64,000 nucleotides of DNA from Mesorhabditis belari (taxonomy: Eukaryota; Nematoda; Chromadorea; Rhabditida; Rhabditidae). Made by a program: the position numbers and the translations under genes. The stretch covers positions 372,001 through 436,000 of the forward strand of contig CAUEEP010000733.1 of assembly GCA_958450365.1 (NCBI GenBank). The letters are read 5' to 3'. This document shows positions 50,701 to 61,630 of this stretch, in pieces (the first letter of the stretch is position 1; the number at the start of each line of letters is the position of its first letter). Under the pieces are notes generated by a model, which saw only the letters and a program-made list of their open reading frames with translations, had not been told where the DNA came from and did not search any database.

Positions 50701-51386
50701 GTTTTGAGTTGAAGAAAAGAAACACAATGTAATTGTATCTGTTGTGACAAAAATTGCTTTTTTTTTAACTCCGATCAGGTCCAGATCCCGACACCAATTC
50801 TGGACTTTAGTTTACTTAGCTTGACTGAAAACTCAGCCAACTTTCCCGCCTTGAAATAACCCCATTTTCAACTCACTTCCAATAACCTCAGCCCATTCTA
50901 ACGGCAAAATGGTTTCCTCATCCAATGCAACAAAAATCTCCTCCTTGTCCAATGTACTACAAACAGCATTTGCAATGAAACGAATCCTTCCCCCCAGAGG
51001 GTCTCTAAAACACTTTGATTTTTTAAGAAAAATTTCTTACCTGGTATCATAAAAAGCATAGTAGACAAATATTTCCTTTCCTTTCAAAGATCCTGATGGC
51101 AATTGAAATCTTTGCAAGTTCAACGGCTCAAAAATCTCCTCATTATCGGAATAATTGTAAGCCATCGATTTTGGAATAACATTGTGCAAAAGTGCTAAAA
51201 AAATACCTTAATTGATGATCGTATAAAGCAAAAACTCAAACTTTTTCCTCCAAACAAATTTAGTGATCCGTTCTCAAAAGTGAGTCGGTTCTCAAGTGAA
51301 ATATTCAGCTTGATCAACAAAACTAATAAAAGATAAACAGAAATAAGGAAGATGGAGTAGAAAAATAGAAGTACTCTTTTGTTCAT
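47721..51386 (-). CDS. GT92 (DUF23) glycosyltransferase, paralogue B, split by a Merlin element
   Basis: ATG at 51384-51386 gives MNKRVLLFFYSIFLISVYLL (signal anchor). Exons read IFVYYAFYDTR (near 51045), DPLGGRIRFIANAVCSTL (near 50990), GCKGWAGGRCLVQEMEMST (near 50650), YNDWPRVFLILEKWR through VLDYYIKK (to about 50176), then, after the transposon, GLLEIRPYPMMPFTNEFDPN and MNDIDEILYVR (about 48700-48865), SFTLKHNALGF, ARVPWIHGMKKYFGK, and DLDDWLFAVPTEGSHYIPI with stop at 47721-47723. The DIDE acidic site is kept. In the first exon the frame closes after SSIKVFF, so a short intron must be used there, unlike in paralogue A. Without the insertion the interrupted intron would be only about 40 bp. 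Confidence 0.75.
48906..50167 (+). mobile_element. Merlin-family DNA transposon with 8-bp target duplication
   Basis: Terminal inverted repeats begin GGTACTTTTGTATTATCTGG (48906-48925) and, on the other strand, GGTACTTTTGTGTTATCTGG (50148-50167), both running into a G run. The 8-bp direct repeat CACCTTTT flanks the element exactly (48898-48905 and 50168-50175). An 8-9 bp target duplication and an ISXO2-type transposase are the marks of Merlin elements. Length 1262 bp, inserted antisense in GT92 paralogue B. Confidence 0.85.
49060..49907 (+). pseudogene. Merlin transposase, decayed
   Basis: Only pieces remain: about 49108-49190 (DAIVYFVNNGLIQVPNCLRS), a Cys segment near 49220, and the best-kept end 49624-49907 (NHTTNLVDPVDPTIHTQNF, then HGTHRTMLDSYMAEGIW and RLVFAAILEDIKNF). 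This is the ISXO2-like DDE pattern HTQ.IE..W.....GT....LDSY.AE, but the Glu after HTQN is changed (FKSIG) and stops separate the segments. It cannot be active. Confidence 0.7.
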
Positions 51387-51399
51387 GTTCAATTTTTAA

Positions 51400-52925
51400 A
51401 AATAATGATTGTTTAGGCCGTTTGTTGAAATTTGTTGAAATTTGTGCATTTTGGGTTTTTTTTGAAGCGCCGAGAGATCTCAATCTCAATGACCTCAATC
51501 CCGATTCAGCTCAATAGGTATGGGTTTTTATCGGTTTTTCCCGGAAAACTTGCAAATTTTCGATGTTGTAGGCTAATTTGGTATGTTTCTCTCTAATAAT
51601 TTGCAATATTTCGATATACTGACCAGTTAGTTTTGTGAGAATACAATAATTAAGCGATCATCACTGAAAGAAAATACTATCAAACCCCTCCACCTCTAGC
51701 TCTTTCCAGTCTTGACAATAGCGGGCCATTTTCGTAAACAATATTGTTTTTGAGCCTTGATAGGAAAAATAAGAACAGAATACCATAAAGAACAAATATC
51801 AGATTATTCTGTTGAGATTTGCGCAGTTTTAAGAATAAAGAATGAAAATATCATGGAATTTTATCAGATCTTAAATCAAGTATTCGGGCAGTTTCTTTAA
51901 TGATTTAATAAAATAGAGTCATCAAAAGAGCATAATCTTTTGATTGCTTTTCAATCTACAATGCATATTGACCTAAATCATGCATTTTCTTTAAAAAGAA
52001 GTTCTCTACTAAAGGATAATTCAGAGACGAATTAACTCACATCCGTCCCACGCAGACTCTCGTGTCTTTTTCCCAAGTGGGCAATACTTCAACTATTGCT
52101 AAAACATTATCCAAATTTGTCAAAAGAATAATATACGATTCAATTCAGTTGGTAGTATTTAAATCTTCTCATAGAAAGGCCACGGGAAAAGGCTGAAACT
52201 GACCGTAAGGAGCAATGACATCGAAAAGAGTAACTGTATTCGAAGGTCACTGAAAACTTAATTATCTAATTGTTTGTTTAAGAACAAGACAAGAAAATCG
52301 ATTATTTTACTGATCATTTAAATATATTGAATCAAGATTAGGGTTTTTACAAAAATCTGTCAGCTACATTTTCTTGGCTTTCGTTAAAATGATTATCGAA
52401 TCGGTGGAAGAGGCCACAAGACATTGAACTATTTAAATGAGTCCATGTTTGGATACAAATTCTTCCGCGCTCCATCCATACATTGCCATGGCCAATGGAG
52501 CCGCGAGACTAAAAGTCTACATCTAAAAGCCAAAGCTAAATATCGTTGCAAAAATTGAAAGCTCTGAGCCAAGGTGCAAAGCTTTGTTTGTGGTTTTAGA
52601 TTATTCGCTAAATTCGCTTTTTAGAAAAGTGGATACTCTGTTAGTACTAACTTTAGCAGAATCGAACAAACATATCAAGCAGCCAAATTGAACGTAGTGC
52701 TAGATGGAAGGCTGTTTCACGAATGTGGCTTTTCAAAACAACAAAACAAGTACCGGATTTAGACTTTCAGAAAGTGAATTACTTGAGAAGGACACACTCA
52801 GTACAAGATTTGAGGTTGCGATTAGGTTAATCGCAACCTGGATCTAGGGTTTCTTTTCAACATTTTCCGTTGAATCCATATTGCGCTTGCTAGCTTGCTT
52901 GCTAAATTGACAATTTATTCAGAAC
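51400..52925. other. Shared upstream region of GT92 paralogues B and C
   Basis: Divergent promoter region. 51400-51830 repeats the upstream DNA of paralogue A (47160-47640) at high identity. The remaining 1.1 kb is AT-rich with no recognisable gene. Confidence 0.5.
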
Positions 52926-55228
52926 ATGTCAAAGTTATGTATTCATAAACGACATCTATTCTCTTTTTTCACTTTAGCTATTTTCATTTCCGTTTTGGTT
53001 TATTGTTATGCAAAGTTGAGTTCAAAAAGTATGCATCGATTTTTGAGGAAAACTAAAATGCTGAAATTTAATCTAATGAAAGGTTTGTGAAAGTTTGGAA
53101 AATGGTACCAAAGCACAAAATAAGTTATATTTTATTGAGAAAAAAAAGCGTTTAGAATCAATTGAAACTCAAAAATATTCTAATAATCAGGACATTTTTG
53201 AGCGGCTGAACTTGCAAAGATTTCAACTACCACCAGGATCTTTAAAAGGAAATGAAATCTTTGTCTACTATGCTTTTTATGATACAAGGTGAGGCAATTT
53301 TTCTTAAAAAAACTAGTTCATAGAGATTACAGTATGCTAAGATGACTCTGACTCTTTCTAGAGATCCGCTTGGACCAAGGATTCGATTCTTAGCAAACGC
53401 AGCTTGTAGTTTTTTAAAAATGGATGAGATTTTTGTTTATCTGGATAATGGAACGGCTCTCCCACTGGAATGGGCTGAATCTATTCAAAGTGAGTCTGGG
53501 TTTTTGATGTCGCAACCAGTAGAACAGCTTTACCATTGAGCCATCTATCAAAATTTTTTCAGTGCCAGGATGTAAGGGTTGGAATGATCAGCATTGCTTT
53601 ATGAATGAAATGGAAATGTCGACAATTGTTTATAGAGGACATGTGCCGGAGAAAGTTGGTCACTTTTTAAACAAATTCGAAAAAATATCCTATAAAAAGG
53701 CTGTTTCAGATCCGGATCATTCACAGTGAAAAGTTTGCTCAAGTAAAATTGCATCGGTTGCCCACAAAATATCTAGATGACGTCAATGTTTGTACTCTCA
53801 AAACACTTCATTGGTAAGAATTAGAGTATAGATTGTACTTTCAATCTTAGGTACAACGATTGGCCAAGAGTATTTTTGAGTCTAGAGAAATGGAGAGCTC
53901 TAAATGTTCGGAAGGTTTTGCTATACGTTCATTCGATGTCTTCAACAACTAAACAACTCCTAGATTACTATGAGAAAGAAGTAAACTCGGCAGATTAGTA
54001 TTTTCTTGAACAAATTCAATCGTCTAACATAATAATGGAATTTTCAATAAGCAAATTTCAGGGTTTTCTCGAAATCCGCCCATTTCCACTCATGCCATTT
54101 ACGAAAGAATTCAATCCAAATAATCGCATTTTCAATGCAGCCCAGCATTTACAAACATTCATGTGCGGTGTTTGGTCGGATGCAAAATACACGATGATGA
54201 CTGATATCGATGAAATAGTGCATGTCAGGTAAAATTAGTTAAAAATCATTAAGTTATATTCCATATTTTGGTCGTCCAAATGAATCTTTGGTGAATGCAG
54301 TGAAAAGGCTTGATTATGGAAATGTTGGTAAGTAGATCTTAGATTTGGTAATGTTAGGATTGACGGCTCTGTCCAATTCAAAAGAACCTGTTCACGTATG
54401 ACCTGACGCTTCGCAGGCTCCTTTCAACTGAAGCACATTGCTCTTGGATTTGATGGTGGATTGACACCTAGACTCTGGAACTATCGTCAATTCTCGAGTT
54501 TAGACTTTTTGAAGCGTTCGATTGCATATCCTATGAAAAGAGACGGAAAGGTTTAGATGTTCATATTATGGGCCTCATTTGTACTTCTGTTTAGTATATT
54601 ATGAAAACCGAAACCGTGCGAGTACCTTGGATTCATTCGGTGAAGAAATTCTTTGGTCAATGGAAAAGCTTAGAGGTCCGAAAAAGGAATTCTGCCTCAA
54701 AAAAGCACACTTTCAGATCTCAACAGATGATTTATTTCTTCTTCACATGCGAACCGATTTCGTGAATTTGACTGATAAAACAAATCTTTTCCCGGGAATG
54801 CACCTGTTCGAGGCTTTTTGATATTATTTGACAAAAGTCTTATTGGTAATGTTTAGCCTCATCAAATCACTGCTTTACGTACAACGTTGAAAGAGATTTT
54901 TGGAGATAATGAACCACCATACAGAGCCCAGCAGACTCAGCCGGTTATTGATGATTGCATGGAAAGGTTATACTCATATTGTTCTTATCAATGAACCACT
55001 AGATAACTTGGCTACAGTATACCCTAGTTTTCAAACTTGGGTACACTGTAAGTTACAACTAGCAATAAGTGGCCAAAAATGGGAATTAAAAAGTTTAGAG
55101 CAAAAAGCGAAATTCCTGGAGAAGATTGTTTGAAACCAACGGGTCGAATATGTTATTCGGCTTTGAAAGATCTCGATGATTGGTTGTACGCTGTGCCTAC
55201 TGAAGAAAGCCACTATACACTGATTTGA
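52926..55228 (+). CDS. GT92 (DUF23) glycosyltransferase, paralogue C
   Basis: The probable start at 52926 gives a type II anchor (SFFTLAIFISVLVYCYAKL) that differs from paralogues A and B. The join to the next segment (ERLNLQRFQLPPGSLKG, 53200 region) could not be fixed in phase, so the 5' end is tentative. Then DPLGPRIRFLANAACSFL (53362), GCKGWNDQHCFMNEMEMST (53575), KFAQVKLHRLPTKYLDD (53730), GFLEIRPFPLMPFTKEF and TDIDEIVHVR (54061-54229), SFQLKHIALGFDGG, VRVPWIHSVKKFFG, and DLDDWLYAVPTEESHYTLI with stop 55226-55228. From about 53700 to the stop it is almost identical, introns included, to the inverted copy in paralogue A. Confidence 0.75.
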
Positions 55229-55974
55229 TCATGAAAATAAATATTTATCAAAATATCAAATATAAGTAACAAATTTGTGCGAACTTGCCAATTTAGTCTT
55301 TTATTTGAAGTGACCAGCAGATTTTGAAGTTTGGTCAGTTATTTTGCAGATTTGACTTAATTATTAGATTGGCAACTTGAAAGTTGATACACTTTTTCGT
55401 ATTTTCCATAAAACATATTTAATTGAATTAGATTTCTTTAAATAAAAGTTACATGCTATCTAATTTAAGACATGCTTAAGCAAATTTGGGTAACTTTTGA
55501 AACAAATTTGACCAGAAATTCAAGGTTTTTCGAAAATTCTTTAAACAGACATATAACTAAAGCAATTAGACAAATCGAGCTAAGAAGTCGGTTACATGCC
55601 TAACTTTTCAGGCTCTATCTTTTTTTCTATTAACATCAAAATAGGTTTCTGTTAAAGAAAGTGCTCAAATCGCTTCATCGGGTGTTCATCATTTTTGGTT
55701 CCTCAACTTCTTGTCCCCTAGAAACCTAAAAAGCCGAAGCTTTTCTAAATCTGTCAAAAGCCTGTTTTAGAGAATAAATAGCCTTTTTTATTGGTAAAAA
55801 CTGTAGATTAATTGGCGCACTAGTTATTTCTAAAAAGTGCAATAAATAAGTGTACCAACTTTCAAGTTGCCAATCTAATACGGTTGATAAAGAAATCAGG
55901 CATATTTTTCTCATTCGTTTTTAAACAAAATTTGAGCAAATGAAAAGAAGCTGAAAAGTAGAATCAAATTTAAA
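55229..55974. other. Intergenic, nothing recognised
   Basis: AT-rich DNA downstream of paralogue C. AATAAA occurs at about 55236-55241 and could be its polyadenylation signal. No coding signal. Confidence 0.4.
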
Positions 55975-56356
55975 ATGGAAATCCCATTGTTGTTCGCATT
56001 GATAACTCTAGTAGTTCTAACTGAAGTTCCTAGCGGTTCCCAGTGTGAAAGCTTTCATCGAAGCCGATCACCAAGCATCGAGCAAACCAGCCGAGGACGC
56101 CGAACGAGCGGATCCCAGTGGCCAGGCTCACACCGAGATCGGTCAAAGGAAAACCACTGAGGACGCAACCGTTGCGGAACCCAGTGGAAAGGGAAAAATC
56201 ATCGAAGCGAGCCCTCAAACCAACCCACTGAAAGGTCGAAAGCCTCGAAAACGCGGCAAAAAACGTCGAGCAGCCCAAGCTCTTACCGTAACAACTCAAT
56301 CGGTCCACTCAATTCAATTCAAAGCGAGCCGCCGCACACCCACCCGTCACTTCTAG
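55975..56356 (+). CDS. Small secreted basic protein candidate, with a frame conflict
   Basis: ATG 55975 opens a convincing signal peptide (MEIPLLFALITLVVLTEVPS). Straight translation stops at 56160. Another frame, open from 56045 to 56356, has a more protein-like composition (KAFIEADHQASSKPAEDAER, later KGRKPRKRGKKRRAAQ). A one-base change or a short intron near 56040 would join the signal peptide to this second frame, giving a protein of about 125 residues with a strongly basic C-terminal half. No family recognised; a small secreted or processed peptide is possible. Confidence 0.4.
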
Positions 56357-57210
56357 ACGATGTAGGCAGTATTTAAAGGAAAGGTCACTCGGACGACCAA
56401 CAAAATTATAGGGGTTCTCGACGAAGTCAAGAATCGAGATGAAACATTGATGAATCTCTGACCGGGAGATCTCACTACTTTAAGATATTTGTAAGTGTAA
56501 TTTGATTCTAAAGATGTAAAGTGATGACTAACAGGATACAACTACTTTATAACACCAAATATAAATAAATGACAAGAGATCAGGATGGGTCCTTTTCAAG
56601 ACTTCGAGGTGAAGCCTCTGTTCCCTCTCTCCGTCTCGCTTTCCGGGTTGGGGAATCGATTGACGGTTTTAATGTTAATCGGTTTCTTTTAATTTTTCTT
56701 TTGACAATGCCAAGAGCACAGCAACGAGTACAAGTTTACATTCGATCACAATCGGATAAAATTTAAGAGAAAGCAAAATTCAGTCAGCTATCAAGTACTG
56801 AAGTGTAAGAAAGAAAACGTTCATCTACACTAGGACAGCCTTCTCTTTTATTTTGCAAAAGTATTCAGTTTTTGTTCAATCGTCATTATTTATTGGTGTA
56901 TTTTATGCCAGTTTACATAAAAAGATATAATAAAAAGGATTCATATCAGTTACGTGAGTCAATGAAGTGACGAGGAAAATGTCCGGTCGCTGAAAATGAT
57001 CTCTGATCGGAGAAGAACTCTGATGTCTCCACAAAGGGGATTCCCCTTATCAAAAAGCGTAACAAAGCCATGAAATTTACAAGTCATTGACTGATTTGAA
57101 AAGAATTATGATTACATTGAGCTCCGGGAATGATAACGGGAATGCTTTTTAACCCCTGATGAGGATTTAAGACAGATTTCGTTGGGGAAGCAATCATTTA
57201 TTCGCAAAGA
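56357..57210. other. Intergenic, upstream of the second lectin gene
   Basis: No gene recognised. It should hold the promoter of the lectin gene that starts at 57211. Confidence 0.4.
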
Positions 57211-59882
57211 ATGGCTTCACTTATAACTCAATTTTTATTAGCTTTTTGTTATTTTTCGGTAATTTATGCTTATAATTGCCCACATGGAAGTGAACAAGTA
57301 CCCGGCGAAGACAAGTGTTTCCTGACCGTCAGAAAGCGTTCGTTTTTTTTTGCATTATTCACACTGTTCCCTAATTCGTAAGGCCTTTTTTTGTTTCTCC
57401 ATAATCCAAAAATAGCAATAAATTACTATGATAAATAATCAATAAAGATCATTTTGGCAGAAGTTTCAAATATATTTCAGTTAACACCTACACGAACGTG
57501 GTCAGCTATTGTCAGTCAAAGAATGGGATTCCGGTGAAAATCGCGAATGTCTACGAGAATTCGTATGCCTTTGTCATGACTGGAGGTTTGTTACCAAAAG
57601 AAGACTCCAAAACAAAAGATGCTTCTAGAAATGGACACAGTTCCGGTGTACATTGGAGTGCATCTTAACGAGAGCACCAACCAATGGACCTATTCGGATG
57701 GGACACCGTTGATCTATCAGAACTGGGCGACCGGTCGGTTTCACATCCAATTTTTTTCGGAATAGTATTAATTTTTACATTTCCATACTTGTTAGTGCAA
57801 ATCTTTTGTTCCTATGTTTTAAAAATTTGCATAGTGAGCAACGAGGCACGAGTTTAAATGGAAATCTACACATGTAGCATTGAAATTTCGATTTCAAATT
57901 ATGTACAAGTACATTTGTGCCATTTATGTGCTCATTTTTGTGATCATTTCAGGCCAACCATCTAGTGGCAACAGTTGTGCCTATCTTGACCCACAAAGCG
58001 GCAAATGGGGAAGCGTTGACTGTTCAGTGGCAATGGCCTCGATTTGTTCGATTGATGGTGAGTAGAGATTGTAGATATTATACATGTCCTCAATAGGCAC
58101 TATGAAAACAACCACAACCACCAAACGTCCGACCACGACAGCTTACTCTGGTAATAGCTTTCGAGAAAAATGCTTTAATGAGACCCGTTGTAGGCCCTTG
58201 TCTCGATGAACGTTGGACCTATTGGAATGTGACCGGATACTGCTACTATTTGGAGGTAGCTGACGTTTGACTTTACATTAACACTAGCCTCAATGCCAAA
58301 AGCAAAGCCTTATTTCGGCCTAGAGCGTTGATTCAATGATCACCCTGATCTAGATTTTATTTTAAGGGCGTTGGTCTTGGGGACACAATCCTTGGCGAAC
58401 GATGGGAGTTGTACTCTTGGCTGAATGCCGAGTACGATTGTCGATTGATGGGCTCAAAATCGGGATCGCATTTGGTCTCAATTCACTCAAAAGAGGAAGA
58501 GGATTACGTTTATCGTTTGTTCTATTCATTCTAATCAAAACAAAGGGTTTTTAGGAAAAAAATTTATAATTGATTTCAGAGTTGGTTGCCTCAAATATGA
58601 CCGAGTGGCCAAGCCAATACGCCTGGGGTAGCCCGTGCTTCTATCAACCGGCTTGGATCGGATATTATGGGAATGGCTTGATGGGGAATGGGAATTGGAC
58701 TGATGGGACACCCGTTGACTACCTCAGCTCAACGCTCATCAATGAGACGGCTCCCTGGAAAGTCGGTTTTCTCTACAGTTGATCGTTGATACAGTTGAAC
58801 GCCCTAAGTTTAACTTAAATTTGAATTGAACACATAAAATGATCATCTACAGATCTCGAATGACCCCTCATGCAACGAGGTACGCATGTGGTTGAGGGGC
58901 AACGCGTATTTGGGTTCAGCCGAGGCGGCTCGCTACGTCTGCAAGTCGCCCTCAATCTACAGTAGTTTCAAGACAAAGTTTTTAATGACTAAAGTTTTTA
59001 GATATGCCGACCACCACCCCGGTTCCCTCAACACCGGTCCCCACTCGTTCCCTTGGTAGGCTTTAAAAGCTAATCCTTTTACTGATCCCTTTTCCGATCA
59101 TCCCTGTTATGATGGATCGTCGTATTCGAATTTGACTGGCTATTGCTATTACGCTCAGGTTCATGAAATGTTCTGAAATTGTTTTATTTTATTACTTAAG
59201 CCTTTCACTAAAGAAGATGATCTAAATTGGGATTGGTACGATTGGTGGACAGCTGAGGAAAAGTGTCAGAGTTATTCCGATGGAGGACATCTTGCATCGA
59301 TTCACTCAAAAAACGAAGAGGATTTCATTTATCGTGAGTAGGGGGTGATTGGACATGAATAATGATATTTCGTGATTTCAACAAAGCTTTTCTATCACTC
59401 GACACTCAGAAAAGTTATTAAGCTAAAAATTTTTGCATAAGAAAGTCTCTGGTATCTAAAATGTCTTATGAATATTCCTTTAACCCTTTCAAATCCTAAT
59501 GACGATGCTTCCAGAAATGCTTTCCTCAAGTACGAACTCATCGACAGTGGATCTCTTTGACACTTGGATCGGTTATTTTGGAAATGGGACGGTTCGGACG
59601 GGTAATTGGACTGATGGCACTCCGGTCGACTACATTGGTCAATTCAAACGTGATTGGTCTCCAGCCCGACCCAATCAAGTTTATGCTTGGAAGGTAGTTT
59701 TATTTTTTTTGCTTATCGATGAACTTTAAATACAGATTTCAAATGATGTCTCGTGTGCGTGTAGTCCGCGCTGGTGGCTGAACGACCCGGATCAAGAGAA
59801 CAATCGATTCGTCTGCAAGTACCCATCATATAACGGTGTCTCGAATGAAAAATATCATCGAAAAGTAGTCAATGTGAAATGA
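57211..59882 (+). CDS. Secreted protein with three C-type lectin-like domains
   Basis: About 14 exons. ATG 57211 starts a signal peptide (MASLITQFLLAFCYFSVIYA) followed directly by CTLD1: CPHGSEQVPGEDKCF, SYCQSKNGIPVKIANV, WTYSDGTPLIYQNW, GNSCAYLDPQSGKWGSVDCS. A Thr-rich linker (TTTTTKRPTTTAYS) leads to CTLD2: TYWNVTGYCYYLE, GSHLVSIHSKEEEDYVY, WIGYYGNGLMGNGNWTDGTP, ARYVCKS. A Pro/Thr linker precedes CTLD3: NLTGYCYYAQ, GGHLASIHSKNEEDFIYR, WIGYFGNGTVRTGNWTDGTP, RFVCKYPS. The stop is at 59880-59882, with AATAAA at 59933-59938. WIG...WTDGTP...CK are core CTLD residues, but Ca-site EPN/QPD is absent, so calcium-dependent sugar binding is doubtful. It differs in sequence and exon pattern from the lectin at 129-4290. 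Confidence 0.85.
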
Positions 59883-61630
59883 GTTGTCTAGCTTTTGTCT
59901 TCAATTTTCTCTGTATATCTCATTATTGATTCAATAAAAAGTTTTTGAATTTGTCAATGAGCTACAGATCAAACAGCCTGTACTTTGTCTTTAATTGTTC
60001 AGCTATTAGAAAGAAAGACTTAGCGAGCAAAAAAATATGAGTTCGATTGAAGTGCGTGATTGCTTCCTCAATTGTCGGTATTTGTTGTTAGGGCTCTTAA
60101 GTACCGGTCGTTAAACAAGCCTATTATTGGCGTCTGAACTAAAATTTCCCAGGTCTAGTTGGCACCGCTTGGCGTGTTCTCTTGACAACTTTCCTAGCTT
60201 TCATTGGACAAATTTTAAAGAGTTCTCGAAGTTTCCACGAACTTGGGTAACCTAATAACGAATAGGTAATGTACCAAGAAATTGTAGCCGCCTTTTTCTC
60301 ATCAACTCAAAAAGAATCTTTGAACAATTTTGAACAAAAAGTTTCGTCTCTTTGACATCATAAACCATAATAAAAAAGTCCTCAAAATGAAGCTTCAAAT
60401 GAAGCTTTTTCAAAGCGGAAACAACTTTTTCTAGGGTAATCGGTTATGGTGAACAAAATAAAAATGGTCCCAGACTAATCTGGAGACTTTTGATTTTTTG
60501 GTTTCATTTGGTGGTCACAAATATTATTGAACAACATAGTCTGTAACACTCCATAGTGGGACACGAGTTCCTCTTTATCTCAAGTCTTGTTTGTGTTTTG
60601 CTCCTGACATTCACTTTCAGAAATTTTCGGTTGACCACTCGGAAAGTACATCATAAAAGACAAAATATATGATTAGTAAAGCACGCTCAGCAGAGCGGTT
60701 CATTGTGTCTCCTCTTCACTGTTTCACATGTTTATTGTAGCTTCGTCAGCCTGGGACACCTGAATTGTCAACAGAATATTTTGATGATCCTTAGGGCCGT
60801 TTTTGCCGATTCTCGTGATTTCCCCCGTTTCCCCATTTTGATCATTCATAGAAAAACTGAGCTTTTCGAATTGCAATTTGAAAGCTTGATGATACTGGGC
60901 CCAGAATTCTTGTAAACTTTAGCCGGTTTTGCTTTCAGGCCCGAGACAAAATTGGATGCTCAGTTTGTTGTTTTGCTAACGGCGAAGGTACTGGCTCTTG
61001 CAACAACTCACCGTTTTGCACTTGTGTTAAGTAATGAATTAATGAAAGGAAATCCTTGCCATTTAAAATAAATATTACTCATGCAGCTAACACTGAACAA
61101 AAATGCAAGACAGAGTTTATTTATTTCTTCTATTCACGAAATTTCATTTTTGGATCAAAACGGATCAGATCTTGGCTGTCACAAGATCACTGTAACATTA
61201 GTAGAAGTATGCGTTAAAGAGTCTGAAGTGCAAGTTTACGTTTGAAGTACACACGGTTATAAAAAAAATTTAAAAAATACATTGGCACACATTCTTTCGC
61301 ACAATCAAGTTTGCAATATTTATTCAAGTTTGCAATATTTATTTACAATAAATTATACAGTAATATACAATGATTCAGACTTGAAAACGCTCGTGTTTCC
61401 CTCGATCTTCACCTCAGACAACGTAGCAATCGAAGGCGAAGTTCGTCTAAAGTGAAACGTTTACGGCTTACTTATCAGACCTCTAAAACCAAAGAACTAA
61501 CAAGTCAATTTTCGATTTCGCAACTTTAAACTTCTAAAAGGTACCCTCAATTTGTGTGTAGCTGCCCATCCAAAGCTATTAGCCGTTTAGGGTAGGGGCA
61601 CTATTTAGCACTATAAATTTGGGGCACTAT
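59883..61630. other. Convergent intergenic region
   Basis: Lies between the lectin (plus) and the CUB-C6 gene (minus). Only weak frames such as 60703-60915. A short direct repeat (CAAGTTTGCAATATTTATT) occurs twice at 61308-61345. No gene recognised. Confidence 0.4.

Noticed and set aside
56569..56766. Open frame of 66 codons after the secreted-protein candidate
   Set aside because: No signal peptide, domain or splice context; composition resembles translated non-coding DNA.
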